This document shows positions 9,026 through 17,912 of a DNA stretch of 64,000 bases, in pieces. The translations under genes and the position numbers were made by a program. Under the pieces are notes generated by a model. That model was not told the DNA's origin. It worked only from the letters and a program-made list of their open reading frames with translations, and made no database searches. Positions within the stretch are counted from its first letter, which is position 1. Every line of letters starts with the position of its first letter. This DNA comes from Mariniflexile litorale (GTDB lineage: Bacteria > Bacteroidota > Bacteroidia > Flavobacteriales > Flavobacteriaceae). The stretch lies in NCBI RefSeq assembly GCF_031128465.2, contig NZ_CP155618.1, positions 2,365,501 to 2,429,500 of the forward strand, written 5' to 3'.

Positions 9026-12000
9026 ATGATCCCTCAGATAAAACTAGTTAGCTTTTTTTTGATTGCTTTACTTTTTAGTGCGTGTGCGACCTATAGTCCG
9101 CAGTATAAAGATTCAAATTGGAAAGCCGATATATCTACTAAAGAAATTGCTCACTCCTTTTACCTTATAGGAGATGCCGGAAATTCACCTTTGGGAACAT
9201 CATCTAAAGCCTTAGAAGCATTTAAAAACCAACTAAGTAAAGCTTCCAAACAGAGTACGGTTATTTTTTTAGGTGATAATGTGTACCCTAAAGGAGTGCC
9301 TAATAAGGAAGATGAAAATAGAGAGTTTGCCGAACATCAACTTAATATTCAAACAGAAGCAGTTGAAAATTTTAAAGGTAAAACCATTTTTATCCCTGGA
9401 AACCACGACTGGTATTCTGGAATGAAAGGGTTAAAAAGACAAGAAGATTTTATTGAAGATAAACTGGGTAAAAATACTTTTTTGCCTGAAAATGGTTGTC
9501 CGATTGAAAAAGTAACTATTTCAGACGATGTGGTTTTAATTATTATAGATTCTGAATGGTATTTGGCCGATTGGGATAAGTATCCAACTATAAATGATGA
9601 TTGCGACATAAAAACCAGAAGTAAGTTTTTTGATGAGCTTGAAGGTGAAATTAAAAAAGCACAAGGAAAAACGACACTAATTGCTGTGCATCATCCTATG
9701 TTTTCAAATGGGTCACATGGCGGGCAATATTCATTTTCAAGTCATTTAAAACCATTTCCAGTACTAGGAACATTAAAAAACATCATTAGACAAACAGGAG
9801 GTGTTACCACGGTAGATGTCCAAAATAAGTTATACAATGAATTAAGAAAACGTATCATTACGTTGTCTCAAGAAAATGATAAAGTTGTTTTTGTATCGGG
9901 CCATGACCATAATTTGCAATACATCGTTCAAGACAATGTGCAACAAATTATTAGCGGCTCGGGGTCTAAAATTTCAACAACTCGAAATGTGGGTAATGGA
10001 CAATTTTCTTATGGAACACCTGGATATGCCATATTAGATGTTTATACAGATGGGGCTTCTCAAGTTCGTTTTTATTCAGCAGAAAATGATAAAGTGGTGT
10101 TTCAAACCCAAGTACTTTCAAAAGATAAGAAAGACGATGCTCTTAATTATCCAACCTCGTTTCCCAAGGAAAGAATAGCAGCTATTTATAAAAAGGAAGA
10201 AATTTCAAAAGGAAGTATTTATAAAACGTTATGGGGCGATCGTTTTCGAACTTATTACGGTACCGAAATTAAAGCACCGACAGTAAATTTAGATACGTTG
10301 TTTGGAGGCTTAACGCCTATTAGAAAAGGAGGCGGCCATCAATCAAAATCGTTGCGATTAAAAGATAAACAAGGGAGGGAATATGTGATGCGTGCGCTTC
10401 GAAAAAATGCCATTCAGTATTTACAAGCAGTTGCTTTTAAAGACCAGTATATTGAAGGACAGTTTGAAGATACATATACCGAAGGCTTGCTGCAAGACAT
10501 TTTTACGGGTTCACACCCTTATGCGCCATTTGTGGTTGGTCCTTTAGCAGATGCCGTTGGTATTTATCATACAAATCCGGTGCTGTATTATGTGCCCAAG
10601 CAAAATGCCATAGGGCAATTCAATGATGAATTTGGAGACGAATTATATATGATTGAAGAACGTACCGATGATGGGCATGGCGATAAAGCAAGTTTTGGGT
10701 TTTCAAATACAATGATTAGTACGGATGATTTGTTAAAAAAGATTAATAAAGACGAAGATTTTGTTTTAGATGAAGCCGCCTATATTCGAGCGCGTTTATT
10801 TGATATGCTTATTGGCGATTGGGATAGGCACGAAGACCAATGGCGTTGGGCTGAATTTAAAGAACATGGAAAAACAATTTACAAACCTGTACCCAGAGAT
10901 AGAGATCAAGTGTTTTCTAAAATGGCAGATGGTATGTTGTTAAAGTTGGCTACCTCGATAATTCCTAGTTTACGATTAATGAAATCGTATAGTGAAGATT
11001 TAAAGAACCCGAAGTGGTTTAATACCGAGCCATATCCGTTAGATATGGCGTTGATTAATCAATCAGGTCGCGACGTTTGGAATGCCCAAGTAAAGCAAAT
11101 TACAGAGAATTTAACCGACGCTATTATAGACGAAGCATTTACCAATTTCCCTAAAGAAGTACAGGACGAAACCATTCAAGATATTAAAAGAAAGCTTCAA
11201 GGAAGACGGGCTAATCTTCAAAAAATTTCAGAAGCGTATTTCAATCATATTAACAAATTTGCTGTTATAAAAGGAACCAATAAAGATGATTGGTTTGAAA
11301 TTGAACGTATGCCAGGAGGAAAAACTAAAGTGTTAGCATATCGAATAAAAAAGGGAGAAAAAGCAGATCTATTTCATCAAAGAACGTATAATACGAATGA
11401 AACAAACGAAATTTGGATATATGGTTTAGATGATGACGATGTTTTTAAAGTTTCAGGAGAAGGAGATCATCTGATTAAAGTGCGTTTAATTGGTGGGCAA
11501 AACAATGATGTATACAATATAGTGAACGGAAGTAAAGTTAAGGTTTACGAATATAAGTCGAAAGAAAACACATTTAAGACACCCGAAGGACGTGTAAAAT
11601 TAACCGATGATTACGAAACGAATGTATACGATTATAAAAAACTAAAAAACAACACCAATCAACTCATACCAACTATTGGTACAAATCCAGATGATGGGTT
11701 TAAAATAGGATTATTAAACACATTCACAACCTATGGTTTTGAGCGTAATCCATTTACATCGCAACATTCGCTTTCGGGTGCTTATTATTTCGCTACAAAA
11801 GGGTTTGATGTAAGTTATAGTGGCGAGTTTGCTCATGTTGTGGGACATATGAATTTAGGTTTGAAAGTACATTTCACAAGTCCTAATTTCGCTATGAATT
11901 TCTTTGGTTTCGGAAATGAAACACCAAATTATGAAGCTGATGACAATGATGGGTTTGATGTGGGTTTAGATTATAATCGTGTAAAAATCAGTTTGCTTAA

Positions 12001-12703
12001 AGTGTCACCTTCTTTAATTTGGCGTGGACGTTTTGGTGCTAGTTTTGAAGTAGGAGTTTCTTTTGAACATAACGAAGTGGAAGAAACAGAAGGGCGCTTT
12101 ATTAATCTCGTTCTAAACGATATAATAGAAGTAGGTAATAGTTTTTATGGAATGAACGCTAAATATCAATATTCAAATTCCGATAGCAAAGCATTTCCAA
12201 CATTAGGAATGCTAGTTGCTCTTGAAACAGGATATAAAAATAATGTGGATACTTCCAATGGTTTTGGATACATTATTCCTGAACTGGCTTTCGATTACAA
12301 ATTAATACCAAGCGGACAACTGGTTTTGGCAACCAAACTTAAAGCACAAATTAATTTAGGTGATGGTTTTGAGTTTTATCAAGCAGCAAATTTAGGTGCT
12401 AATAATGGATTAAGAGGTTATAGAAATGAACGTTTTACCGGTAAAAGTGCCTTTGTACAAAGTACCGACTTGCGTTTGAATTTACGTAAACTAAAAACGG
12501 GCTTGTTACCTTTAAATATTGGTTTGTATGGTGGTGCAGATTATGGTAAAGTTTGGATGGAAGATGAAGATTCCAATAAGTGGAATACGTCCCTTGGTGG
12601 TGGGTTTTTCGTTAATGCCGCCAATATGATTACGGGAAATGTTTCGGCATTTCATAGTCATGATGGATTACTTATTGCTTTTAAATTAGGGTTTGGGTTT
12701 TAG
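9026..12703 (+). CDS. Lipoprotein with metallophosphoesterase, kinase-like segment and Omp85-like barrel
   Basis: A 1225-residue three-part protein. An ATG at 8936 is in frame but the ATG at 9026 directly precedes a lipoprotein signal (LLFSAC, lipid Cys20), so 9026 is chosen. Residues about 45-360 hold all calcineurin-like phosphoesterase motifs: GDAG, GDNVY, GNHDW, HHP and GHDHN. The middle (about 430-700) has YVMRALRKN, IGDWDRHEDQWRW (near 595) and PRDRDQVF (near 624), which resemble the Lys, catalytic Asp/metal residue and DFG-like Asp of HipA/CotH/FAM20-type kinases. The C-terminal third is beta-rich and contains GLRGYRNERFTG (near 1129), matching the RG[FY] motif of Omp85/BamA barrels. 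It probably sits in the outer membrane with soluble domains at one face. No operon partner. Confidence 0.82.
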   Translation: MIPQIKLVSFFLIALLFSACATYSPQYKDSNWKADISTKEIAHSFYLIGDAGNSPLGTSSKALEAFKNQLSKASKQSTVIFLGDNVYPKGVPNKEDENREFAEHQLNIQTEAVENFKGKTIFIPGNHDWYSGMKGLKRQEDFIEDKLGKNTFLPENGCPIEKVTISDDVVLIIIDSEWYLADWDKYPTINDDCDIKTRSKFFDELEGEIKKAQGKTTLIAVHHPMFSNGSHGGQYSFSSHLKPFPVLGTLKNIIRQTGGVTTVDVQNKLYNELRKRIITLSQENDKVVFVSGHDHNLQYIVQDNVQQIISGSGSKISTTRNVGNGQFSYGTPGYAILDVYTDGASQVRFYSAENDKVVFQTQVLSKDKKDDALNYPTSFPKERIAAIYKKEEISKGSIYKTLWGDRFRTYYGTEIKAPTVNLDTLFGGLTPIRKGGGHQSKSLRLKDKQGREYVMRALRKNAIQYLQAVAFKDQYIEGQFEDTYTEGLLQDIFTGSHPYAPFVVGPLADAVGIYHTNPVLYYVPKQNAIGQFNDEFGDELYMIEERTDDGHGDKASFGFSNTMISTDDLLKKINKDEDFVLDEAAYIRARLFDMLIGDWDRHEDQWRWAEFKEHGKTIYKPVPRDRDQVFSKMADGMLLKLATSIIPSLRLMKSYSEDLKNPKWFNTEPYPLDMALINQSGRDVWNAQVKQITENLTDAIIDEAFTNFPKEVQDETIQDIKRKLQGRRANLQKISEAYFNHINKFAVIKGTNKDDWFEIERMPGGKTKVLAYRIKKGEKADLFHQRTYNTNETNEIWIYGLDDDDVFKVSGEGDHLIKVRLIGGQNNDVYNIVNGSKVKVYEYKSKENTFKTPEGRVKLTDDYETNVYDYKKLKNNTNQLIPTIGTNPDDGFKIGLLNTFTTYGFERNPFTSQHSLSGAYYFATKGFDVSYSGEFAHVVGHMNLGLKVHFTSPNFAMNFFGFGNETPNYEADDNDGFDVGLDYNRVKISLLKVSPSLIWRGRFGASFEVGVSFEHNEVEETEGRFINLVLNDIIEVGNSFYGMNAKYQYSNSDSKAFPTLGMLVALETGYKNNVDTSNGFGYIIPELAFDYKLIPSGQLVLATKLKAQINLGDGFEFYQAANLGANNGLRGYRNERFTGKSAFVQSTDLRLNLRKLKTGLLPLNIGLYGGADYGKVWMEDEDSNKWNTSLGGGFFVNAANMITGNVSAFHSHDGLLIAFKLGFGF

Positions 12704-12889
12704 TAGTTTTATATTAATTTAATGGTTGTTCATCGAAATTCAATTAGAATGCACGGTCATTCTCACGTTAGAATTTTCATTTGATAGCTTAGTTGAGATG
12801 TAATAGTGGTTAAATTCTTCTAATTGTATGAGTGAGAAAGATAAAAATGAATTAAGATTAACGGCATATGCATAAAAACCATTTTATTA

Positions 12890-13615
12890 ATGTTAAATTT
12901 ACACAGATATTTTGATAAGAATTATAAGGTGGATAAAAACATATTAAATATAGGGCACAGAGGAGCTAAAGGACATTTAGCCGAAAATACTTTAGAATCT
13001 ATTAAAAAAGCTTTAGACTTGGGGGTTGATGGCATTGAGATAGATGTGCACAGATGTGCTACAGGGCAGTTGGTGGTTTTTCATGATTTTACATTAGATA
13101 GGATGACGAATGGTACGGGCGAAGTTTCAAAACACACACTCAACCAATTAAAGCAAGTAGAGGTAAAAGGGCGTTGTCAAATCCCAACTTTATCGGAAGT
13201 TTTATCTTTTTTAAATAATAAATGTCTGTTGAATATTGAGTTAAAAGGTCATGATACTGCACAGGAGGCGAGTAGATTAATCGATTTTTTTGTTGAAAAA
13301 AAGGGGTGGGATTACGCGAATATTGTAGTTTCTAGTTTCCAAAAAGTATTACTACAAAAGGTTTATGAAATAAATAAAAAAATACCTTTAGGGGTGTTGA
13401 CCGATACGAATTTAGATGAGGCTGTTGCTTTTGCTAAAACAATAAATGCCGTATCCATACATCCAGATTACACGATGTTAACTGAAGAAATTGTTGAGAA
13501 TTTAAAGGAAAATTTTAAGGTCTATACTTATACCGTGAATAACTTAAAGCCAATCAAACGTATAAAATCTTATGGCGTTGATGGCATTATTTCCGATTTT
13601 CCTAATAGGTTATGA
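12890..13615 (+). CDS. Glycerophosphodiester phosphodiesterase
   Basis: Hydrolyses glycerophosphodiesters to glycerol-3-phosphate and an alcohol. The 241-residue TIM barrel shows GHRGAKGHLAENT (catalytic His and Arg), EIDVHRC (metal-binding Glu/Asp), VVFHD (second catalytic His), NIELKG and the terminal GVDGIISDFP. No signal peptide is seen, so it is probably cytoplasmic. The stop overlaps the start of the following flavoprotein by four bases, so the two are co-transcribed, although no functional link is evident. The 186 bases upstream hold no recognisable site beyond a weak imperfect inverted repeat. Confidence 0.9.
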   Translation: MLNLHRYFDKNYKVDKNILNIGHRGAKGHLAENTLESIKKALDLGVDGIEIDVHRCATGQLVVFHDFTLDRMTNGTGEVSKHTLNQLKQVEVKGRCQIPTLSEVLSFLNNKCLLNIELKGHDTAQEASRLIDFFVEKKGWDYANIVVSSFQKVLLQKVYEINKKIPLGVLTDTNLDEAVAFAKTINAVSIHPDYTMLTEEIVENLKENFKVYTYTVNNLKPIKRIKSYGVDGIISDFPNRL

Positions 13616-14823
13616 TTAAAAAAGACGTGGTTATTGTTGGTGGCGGTGCAGCAGGTTTTTTTGCTGCTATTAATATCGCTGAAAATAACCCGAATTTAAA
13701 AATAGCTGTTTTAGAACGGGGTAATGAAGGTTTGCAGAAAGTGAAAGTTTCTGGAGGAGGAAGATGTAACGTAACGCATGCCGAATTTATTCCCCAAGAA
13801 TTAATAAAGAATTATCCGCGAGGTAAAAAAGAATTATTAGGGCCTTTTCATCAATTCATGACAGGAGATACCATCGAGTGGTTTCAAAAGCGAGGGGTTG
13901 AATTAAAGATAGAAGAAGATGGTAGAATGTTTCCTGCAACTAACTCATCGCAAACTATTATTGACTGTTTTTTAGATGAAGCTAAAAAGCATAAAGTTGA
14001 AATCCTGTATAATCAAAGTGTTGTAAACGTATCTCCTCAATCAAGAGGTTTTGAAATTTCAACAAAGGGGAATAAATATTCTTGCGATAAATTACTAATT
14101 GCAACAGGAAGCAATCCAAAAATTTGGGCTCTTTTAGAAAATTTAGAACATACTATTTCACAACCAGTTCCTTCATTATTTACATTTGATGTTAAAGACG
14201 AACGTATTAAAGATATTCCAGGTGTCGTGGCTCAAAATGTGGAAATTAAAATTTTAGGAACCGATTTATGTAGTGAAGGTCCTTTACTTATTACACATGT
14301 TGGTTTCAGTGCCCCAGCCATTTTAAAATTATCTGCTTTTGGAGCTATAGAATTGGCAAAACGAGACTATAAATTTCCAATAGAAATCAATTTTATAAGA
14401 CAGTCTTTCGAAGATTGTTTAAACATTTTAAAAACATTAAAACACGATTTAGCAAAAAAAATAGTGTTTAAATCGGCTCAGTTTGACTTGCCAAAGCGTT
14501 TATGGCAAAAATTGGTGTTAGTTTCTAATATGAATAAAGATGCCCGTTGGGCAGATTTAAATAAAAGTCAATTAGAAGATTTAGCATTACAACTTACACA
14601 AGCCATTTTCCAGGTGGATGGTAAAAGCACCTTTAAAGAAGAATTTGTAACAGCTGGAGGTATTGATTTAAAAGAAATCAATTTTAAAACCTTTGAAAGT
14701 AAACTTCATAAAGATCTTTATTTTGCAGGAGAAATTATTAATGTAGATGCTGTTACAGGCGGTTTCAACTTTCAAAATGCATGGACAGGTGCTTACATTG
14801 CTGCTAAATCTATTTCTAAATGA
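13612..14823 (+). CDS. BaiN/RdsA-family NAD(P)/FAD-dependent oxidoreductase (HI0933-like)
   Basis: A 403-residue flavoprotein of the HI0933-like family. The FAD dinucleotide fold is at the N-terminus (VIVGGGAAGFFAAINIAE), followed by GGGRCNVTHAE, the family hallmark. LLIATGSNPK is the second nucleotide-contact strand, and the C-terminal FAGEIINVDAVTGGFNFQ closes the FAD site. Members are widespread but mostly without a settled reaction. It overlaps GDPD and the DUF1697 gene by four bases each, suggesting one operon. Confidence 0.88.
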   Translation: MIKKDVVIVGGGAAGFFAAINIAENNPNLKIAVLERGNEGLQKVKVSGGGRCNVTHAEFIPQELIKNYPRGKKELLGPFHQFMTGDTIEWFQKRGVELKIEEDGRMFPATNSSQTIIDCFLDEAKKHKVEILYNQSVVNVSPQSRGFEISTKGNKYSCDKLLIATGSNPKIWALLENLEHTISQPVPSLFTFDVKDERIKDIPGVVAQNVEIKILGTDLCSEGPLLITHVGFSAPAILKLSAFGAIELAKRDYKFPIEINFIRQSFEDCLNILKTLKHDLAKKIVFKSAQFDLPKRLWQKLVLVSNMNKDARWADLNKSQLEDLALQLTQAIFQVDGKSTFKEEFVTAGGIDLKEINFKTFESKLHKDLYFAGEIINVDAVTGGFNFQNAWTGAYIAAKSISK

Positions 14824-15356
14824 ATACTTGTATAGCATTTTTAAGAGGTATCAATGTTGGTGGGCATAAAAAAGTTCCAATGGCAGAATTACGAGATTTG
14901 TTAACAGGAGCAGGTTTTCAAAACGTACAAACTTATATTCAAAGTGGTAATGTTATTTTTCAATCTTTAGAAAAAACATCGGAATTAGAAACTAAAATTA
15001 AAAAACGGATGCATTCTTATTTTGGTTTTGAAGTTCCAGTAATAGTGAAAACGAATAGTGAATTGCAAACCATTTTTGATGCATGTCCTTTTTCAGAAGA
15101 AAAGAAAGAAACAAGTTATTTCATATTTTTAAGTGACATTCCAAATGAAAATTTAATTAAGAAAGCTCAAGAAATAACTTATGAAAATGAAGAGGTTATA
15201 ATAAAAAAAGACTGTCTTTATTTTTATTCTTCAACAGGTTATGGTAAAACAAAATTTAATATGAATACCTATGAACGCAAGTTGAAGGTTGTTGGAACAT
15301 CAAGAAATTATAAAACCATGGTAAAACTATTATCTTTGTCCTTAGATTTAATTTAG
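14820..15356 (+). CDS. DUF1697 family protein
   Basis: A 178-residue cytoplasmic protein starting with CIAFLRGINVGGHKKVPM, the conserved start of DUF1697, and containing TYIQSGNVIF and a late KTMVKLLSL segment. The biochemical role of this family is unknown to me. It overlaps the preceding flavoprotein by four bases and ends two bases before mvaD, so it sits in a continuous plus-strand run. Confidence 0.85.
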   Translation: MNTCIAFLRGINVGGHKKVPMAELRDLLTGAGFQNVQTYIQSGNVIFQSLEKTSELETKIKKRMHSYFGFEVPVIVKTNSELQTIFDACPFSEEKKETSYFIFLSDIPNENLIKKAQEITYENEEVIIKKDCLYFYSSTGYGKTKFNMNTYERKLKVVGTSRNYKTMVKLLSLSLDLI

Positions 15357-15357
15357 A

Positions 15358-16443
15358 ATGACAGCACAAGAATTTACCCCTAAAGCATATTCAAATACTA
15401 CTGAAAGTGGAAAAGTTACATGGGAATCGCCCAGTAATATTGCGTTGGTGAAATATTGGGGAAAAAAGAAAGATCAAATTCCTGAAAACCCATCCATCAG
15501 TTTTACGCTTAATAACTGTAAAACAATTACAACTTTAACTTTTTCAAAAAAAGAGAATAGTTCTGATTTTGAATTTGATGTGTTCTTAGATGGAGAAAAG
15601 AAGGATGATTTTAAACCGAAAATACAAACGTTTTTTGAGCGTATTGAGTTGTATTTGCCGTTTTTAAAGCATTATAAATTCAAAATAGAAACAAAAAACA
15701 CGTTTCCACATAGTTCAGGAATAGCATCCTCTGCAAGTGGCATGAGTGCATTGGCTTTATGTTTAATGAGTGTAGAGGAAGAGTTAGGTGTAGATCATTT
15801 GGATGATTATTTTTATAAAAAAGCATCTTTTTTAGCACGTTTAGGTTCTGGTTCTGCATGTAGAAGTATTGAAGGCGATTTAATTGTTTGGGGACAAACC
15901 GAGGCTATTGAAGGAAGTACAGAGTTATTTGGTGTAAAATATCCTTATAAAGTTCATGAAAATTTTAAAGACTACCAAGACACCATTTTATTGGTTGATA
16001 AAGGAGAAAAGCAGGTGAGTAGTTCGGTGGGGCATAACCTAATGTATAATCATCCGTATGCAAACAACAGGTTCCAGCAAGCGCATGATAATCTTGAAAA
16101 GTTAAAACCTATTTTAGAATCGGGAAATTTAAACGATTTTACTGCTTTAATTGAAAGTGAAGCGTTGACGCTGCATGCGATGATGATGACTAGTATGCCT
16201 TATTTTATTTTAATGAAACCAAACACTTTGGAAATAATCAATAAAATTTGGGGTTTTAGGGAAGAAACCGGTTTAAACATTAGCTTTACTTTAGATGCAG
16301 GTGCAAACGTACACGTACTATATCCAAAGAATGAATCATCTGAAATTTTAGAATTCATTAAAAATGAATTAGTTGTATATTGTCAAAACGGTCATTATAT
16401 TTGCGATCAAATTGGTTTTGGAGCTAAGCAATTAACAATGTAA
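15358..16443 (+). CDS. mvaD: Diphosphomevalonate decarboxylase
   Basis: Catalyses the ATP-dependent decarboxylation of mevalonate diphosphate to isopentenyl diphosphate, the last step of the mevalonate pathway. The 361-residue GHMP enzyme shows SNIALVKYWGKKK (substrate-binding Tyr/Lys region), NPSISFTLN, and the ATP loop PHSSGIASSASGMSAL. FTLDAGANVHVLY near the end carries the catalytic Asp. The mevalonate kinase gene follows at 16839, separated only by the broken four-helix-bundle cassette, and a UbiA prenyltransferase comes next, so this is an isoprenoid lipid cluster. Confidence 0.93.
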   Translation: MTAQEFTPKAYSNTTESGKVTWESPSNIALVKYWGKKKDQIPENPSISFTLNNCKTITTLTFSKKENSSDFEFDVFLDGEKKDDFKPKIQTFFERIELYLPFLKHYKFKIETKNTFPHSSGIASSASGMSALALCLMSVEEELGVDHLDDYFYKKASFLARLGSGSACRSIEGDLIVWGQTEAIEGSTELFGVKYPYKVHENFKDYQDTILLVDKGEKQVSSSVGHNLMYNHPYANNRFQQAHDNLEKLKPILESGNLNDFTALIESEALTLHAMMMTSMPYFILMKPNTLEIINKIWGFREETGLNISFTLDAGANVHVLYPKNESSEILEFIKNELVVYCQNGHYICDQIGFGAKQLTM

Positions 16444-16444
16444 A

Positions 16445-16460
16445 ATTGATAATTGACAAT
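16445..16460 (+). repeat. Left inverted repeat of inserted cassette
   Basis: ATTGATAATTGACAAT begins two bases after the mvaD stop. Its reverse complement recurs with one mismatch at 16817-16832, so the pair brackets the broken four-helix-bundle gene. Confidence 0.65.
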
Positions 16461-16803
16461 GAAGAGCAAAATATTATTAAAACTAAAAGCGATCAATTTG
16501 CAGTGAGAGTTGTAACTTTGTACAAGTTTTTAGTTGAAGATAAAAAGGAGTTCGTGCTTTCAAAACAATTATTCCGCTCTGGAATAGTGATTGGAGCTAA
16601 TGTCAAGGAAGCAGAACATGCAGAAGGAAAGCCATTTTAGTCATAAGTTGACAGTTGCTCAAAAGAAGCGAATGAAACTGAGTACTGATTTGCTTAAAGA
16701 AACAAATTATTTGGATAATTCTGAGTATATTAGTACTCAGATTGATATAAAAGAAATTTTAAAACTTCTTACAAGTATCATTAAAACATCAAAACAAAAA
16801 TAA
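16446..16803 (+). pseudogene. Broken four-helix-bundle protein (S23/IVS-type) gene
   Basis: Two overlapping frames together give one four-helix-bundle protein of the 23S-rRNA intervening-sequence type. The first frame (to 16640) reads SDQFAVRVVTLYKFL...KQLFRSGIVIGANVKEAEHAEG and stops. The second (from about 16615) continues SHKLTVAQK...LLKETNYLDNSEYISTQIDIKEILKLLTSIIKTSKQ. A net frameshift lies near 16620-16635, and a short stretch near 16668-16695 (KRMKLSTD in place of the expected EANETEYW-like run) points to further small deletions. No intact start-to-stop frame remains. The cassette lies between mvaD and mevalonate kinase and is bounded by a 16-base inverted repeat. Confidence 0.75.
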
Positions 16804-16816
16804 TTTTCAATTATTA

Positions 16817-16832
16817 ATTGTTAATTATCAAT
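16817..16832 (-). repeat. Right inverted repeat of inserted cassette
   Basis: ATTGTTAATTATCAAT is the inverted partner of 16445-16460 (15 of 16 bases match). It ends six bases before the mevalonate kinase ATG and so probably supplies that gene's present leader. Confidence 0.65.
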
Positions 16833-16838
16833 ATAAAC

Positions 16839-17768
16839 ATGAAAGGACCATTATTTTACTCTAAAATTCTACTTTTTGGCGAGTATGGAATCATTAAAGA
16901 TTCTAAAGGACTATCAATTCCTTATAATTTTTATAATGGCGCTTTAAAAACAGATAAAAATCCATCGGAGACTTCTTTAAAATCTAATGAGAGTTTAAAA
17001 CGTTTTGTTGATTATTTAGAGGGTATCAATCCTGAATTGGTGACTTTTGATATTGAAGCTTTAAAGAATGACGTAAATGGGGGTATGTATTTCGACTCGT
17101 CTATCCCTCAGGGATATGGTGTAGGTAGTAGTGGTGCATTAGTGGCTGCTATTTACTATAATTATGCTCATAATAAAATTACAGTTTTAGAGAATTTAAC
17201 TCGTGAAAAATTACTGACTTTAAAATCAATTTTTTCAGAAATGGAATCTTTTTTCCATGGAAAATCCTCTGGTTTAGACCCTTTAAATAGCTATTTGAGT
17301 ATTCCTATTCTTATCAATTCAAAAGATAATATTGAAGCCACTGGCATTCCTTCACAAAAAGCTGACGGAAAAGGTGCTGTGTTTTTATTAGACAGTGGTA
17401 TAATTGGAGAAACTGCACCTATGGTAAGTATTTTTATGGAAAATATGAAACAAGAAGGTTTCCGTAATATGCTTAAAGATCAATTTATAAAACATACCGA
17501 TGCTTGTGTGGATGACTTCTTGAAAGGCGATATCAAATCGTTATTTAAAAACACCAAACAATTATCAAAAGTGGTATTGAATAACTTTAAACCCATGATT
17601 CCTGTTCAATTTCATGAGCTTTGGAAAAAAGGAATTGAAACCAACGAGTACTACTTAAAACTTTGTGGTTCTGGCGGCGGCGGTTATATCTTAGGCTTTA
17701 CTGAAGATATAAATAAGGCTAAACAAGTATTAAAAGATTACAAGTTAGAAGTAGTTTATAACTTTTAA
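16839..17768 (+). CDS. mvk: GHMP-family mevalonate kinase
   Basis: Phosphorylates mevalonate with ATP. The 309-residue product starts MKGPLFYSKILLFGEYGI, the typical N-terminal strand of mevalonate kinases (K-I-L-L-FGEY). The ATP-binding motif IPQGYGVGSSGALVAA is near residues 88-103, HGKSSGLDPLNSYLS provides the catalytic Asp region and LCGSGGGGYILGF is GHMP motif 3. A TTG at 16818 is in frame but lies in the inverted repeat, so the ATG at 16839 is chosen. Context with MvaD and UbiA supports mevalonate as substrate. Confidence 0.87.
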   Translation: MKGPLFYSKILLFGEYGIIKDSKGLSIPYNFYNGALKTDKNPSETSLKSNESLKRFVDYLEGINPELVTFDIEALKNDVNGGMYFDSSIPQGYGVGSSGALVAAIYYNYAHNKITVLENLTREKLLTLKSIFSEMESFFHGKSSGLDPLNSYLSIPILINSKDNIEATGIPSQKADGKGAVFLLDSGIIGETAPMVSIFMENMKQEGFRNMLKDQFIKHTDACVDDFLKGDIKSLFKNTKQLSKVVLNNFKPMIPVQFHELWKKGIETNEYYLKLCGSGGGGYILGFTEDINKAKQVLKDYKLEVVYNF

Positions 17769-17780
17769 AAAAGACCCGCT

Positions 17781-17909
17781 ATGCAAAAGTTGATTGAAGC
17801 GTTTTCTATAAGTCTTTTTATTTGGCAGTTTGTTTTAGTTGTTTTCTTATTAGCTATCGTATACATATTATATAAGTTATTTGAATTTTTAAGTAAAAAA
17901 AAACTTTAG
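17781..17909 (+). CDS. Small single-span membrane protein (42 aa)
   Basis: An ATG-initiated frame of 42 codons fits exactly between mevalonate kinase (ends 17768) and the UbiA gene (starts 17913), three bases before the latter. It begins MQKLIEAFSISLFIWQF, has one hydrophobic helix (about residues 10-31) and ends with a basic tail FLSKKKL. Tight spacing on both sides and the credible membrane-peptide composition support a real gene. A function is not known; it could assist the membrane prenyltransferase encoded next. Confidence 0.6.
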   Translation: MQKLIEAFSISLFIWQFVLVVFLLAIVYILYKLFEFLSKKKL

Positions 17910-17912
17910 GTC

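Noticed and set aside
12704-12889. Hairpin terminator or mobile element end after the barrel protein gene
   Set aside because: The inverted similarity between about 12758 and 12840 is imperfect, with no T run and no partner elsewhere.
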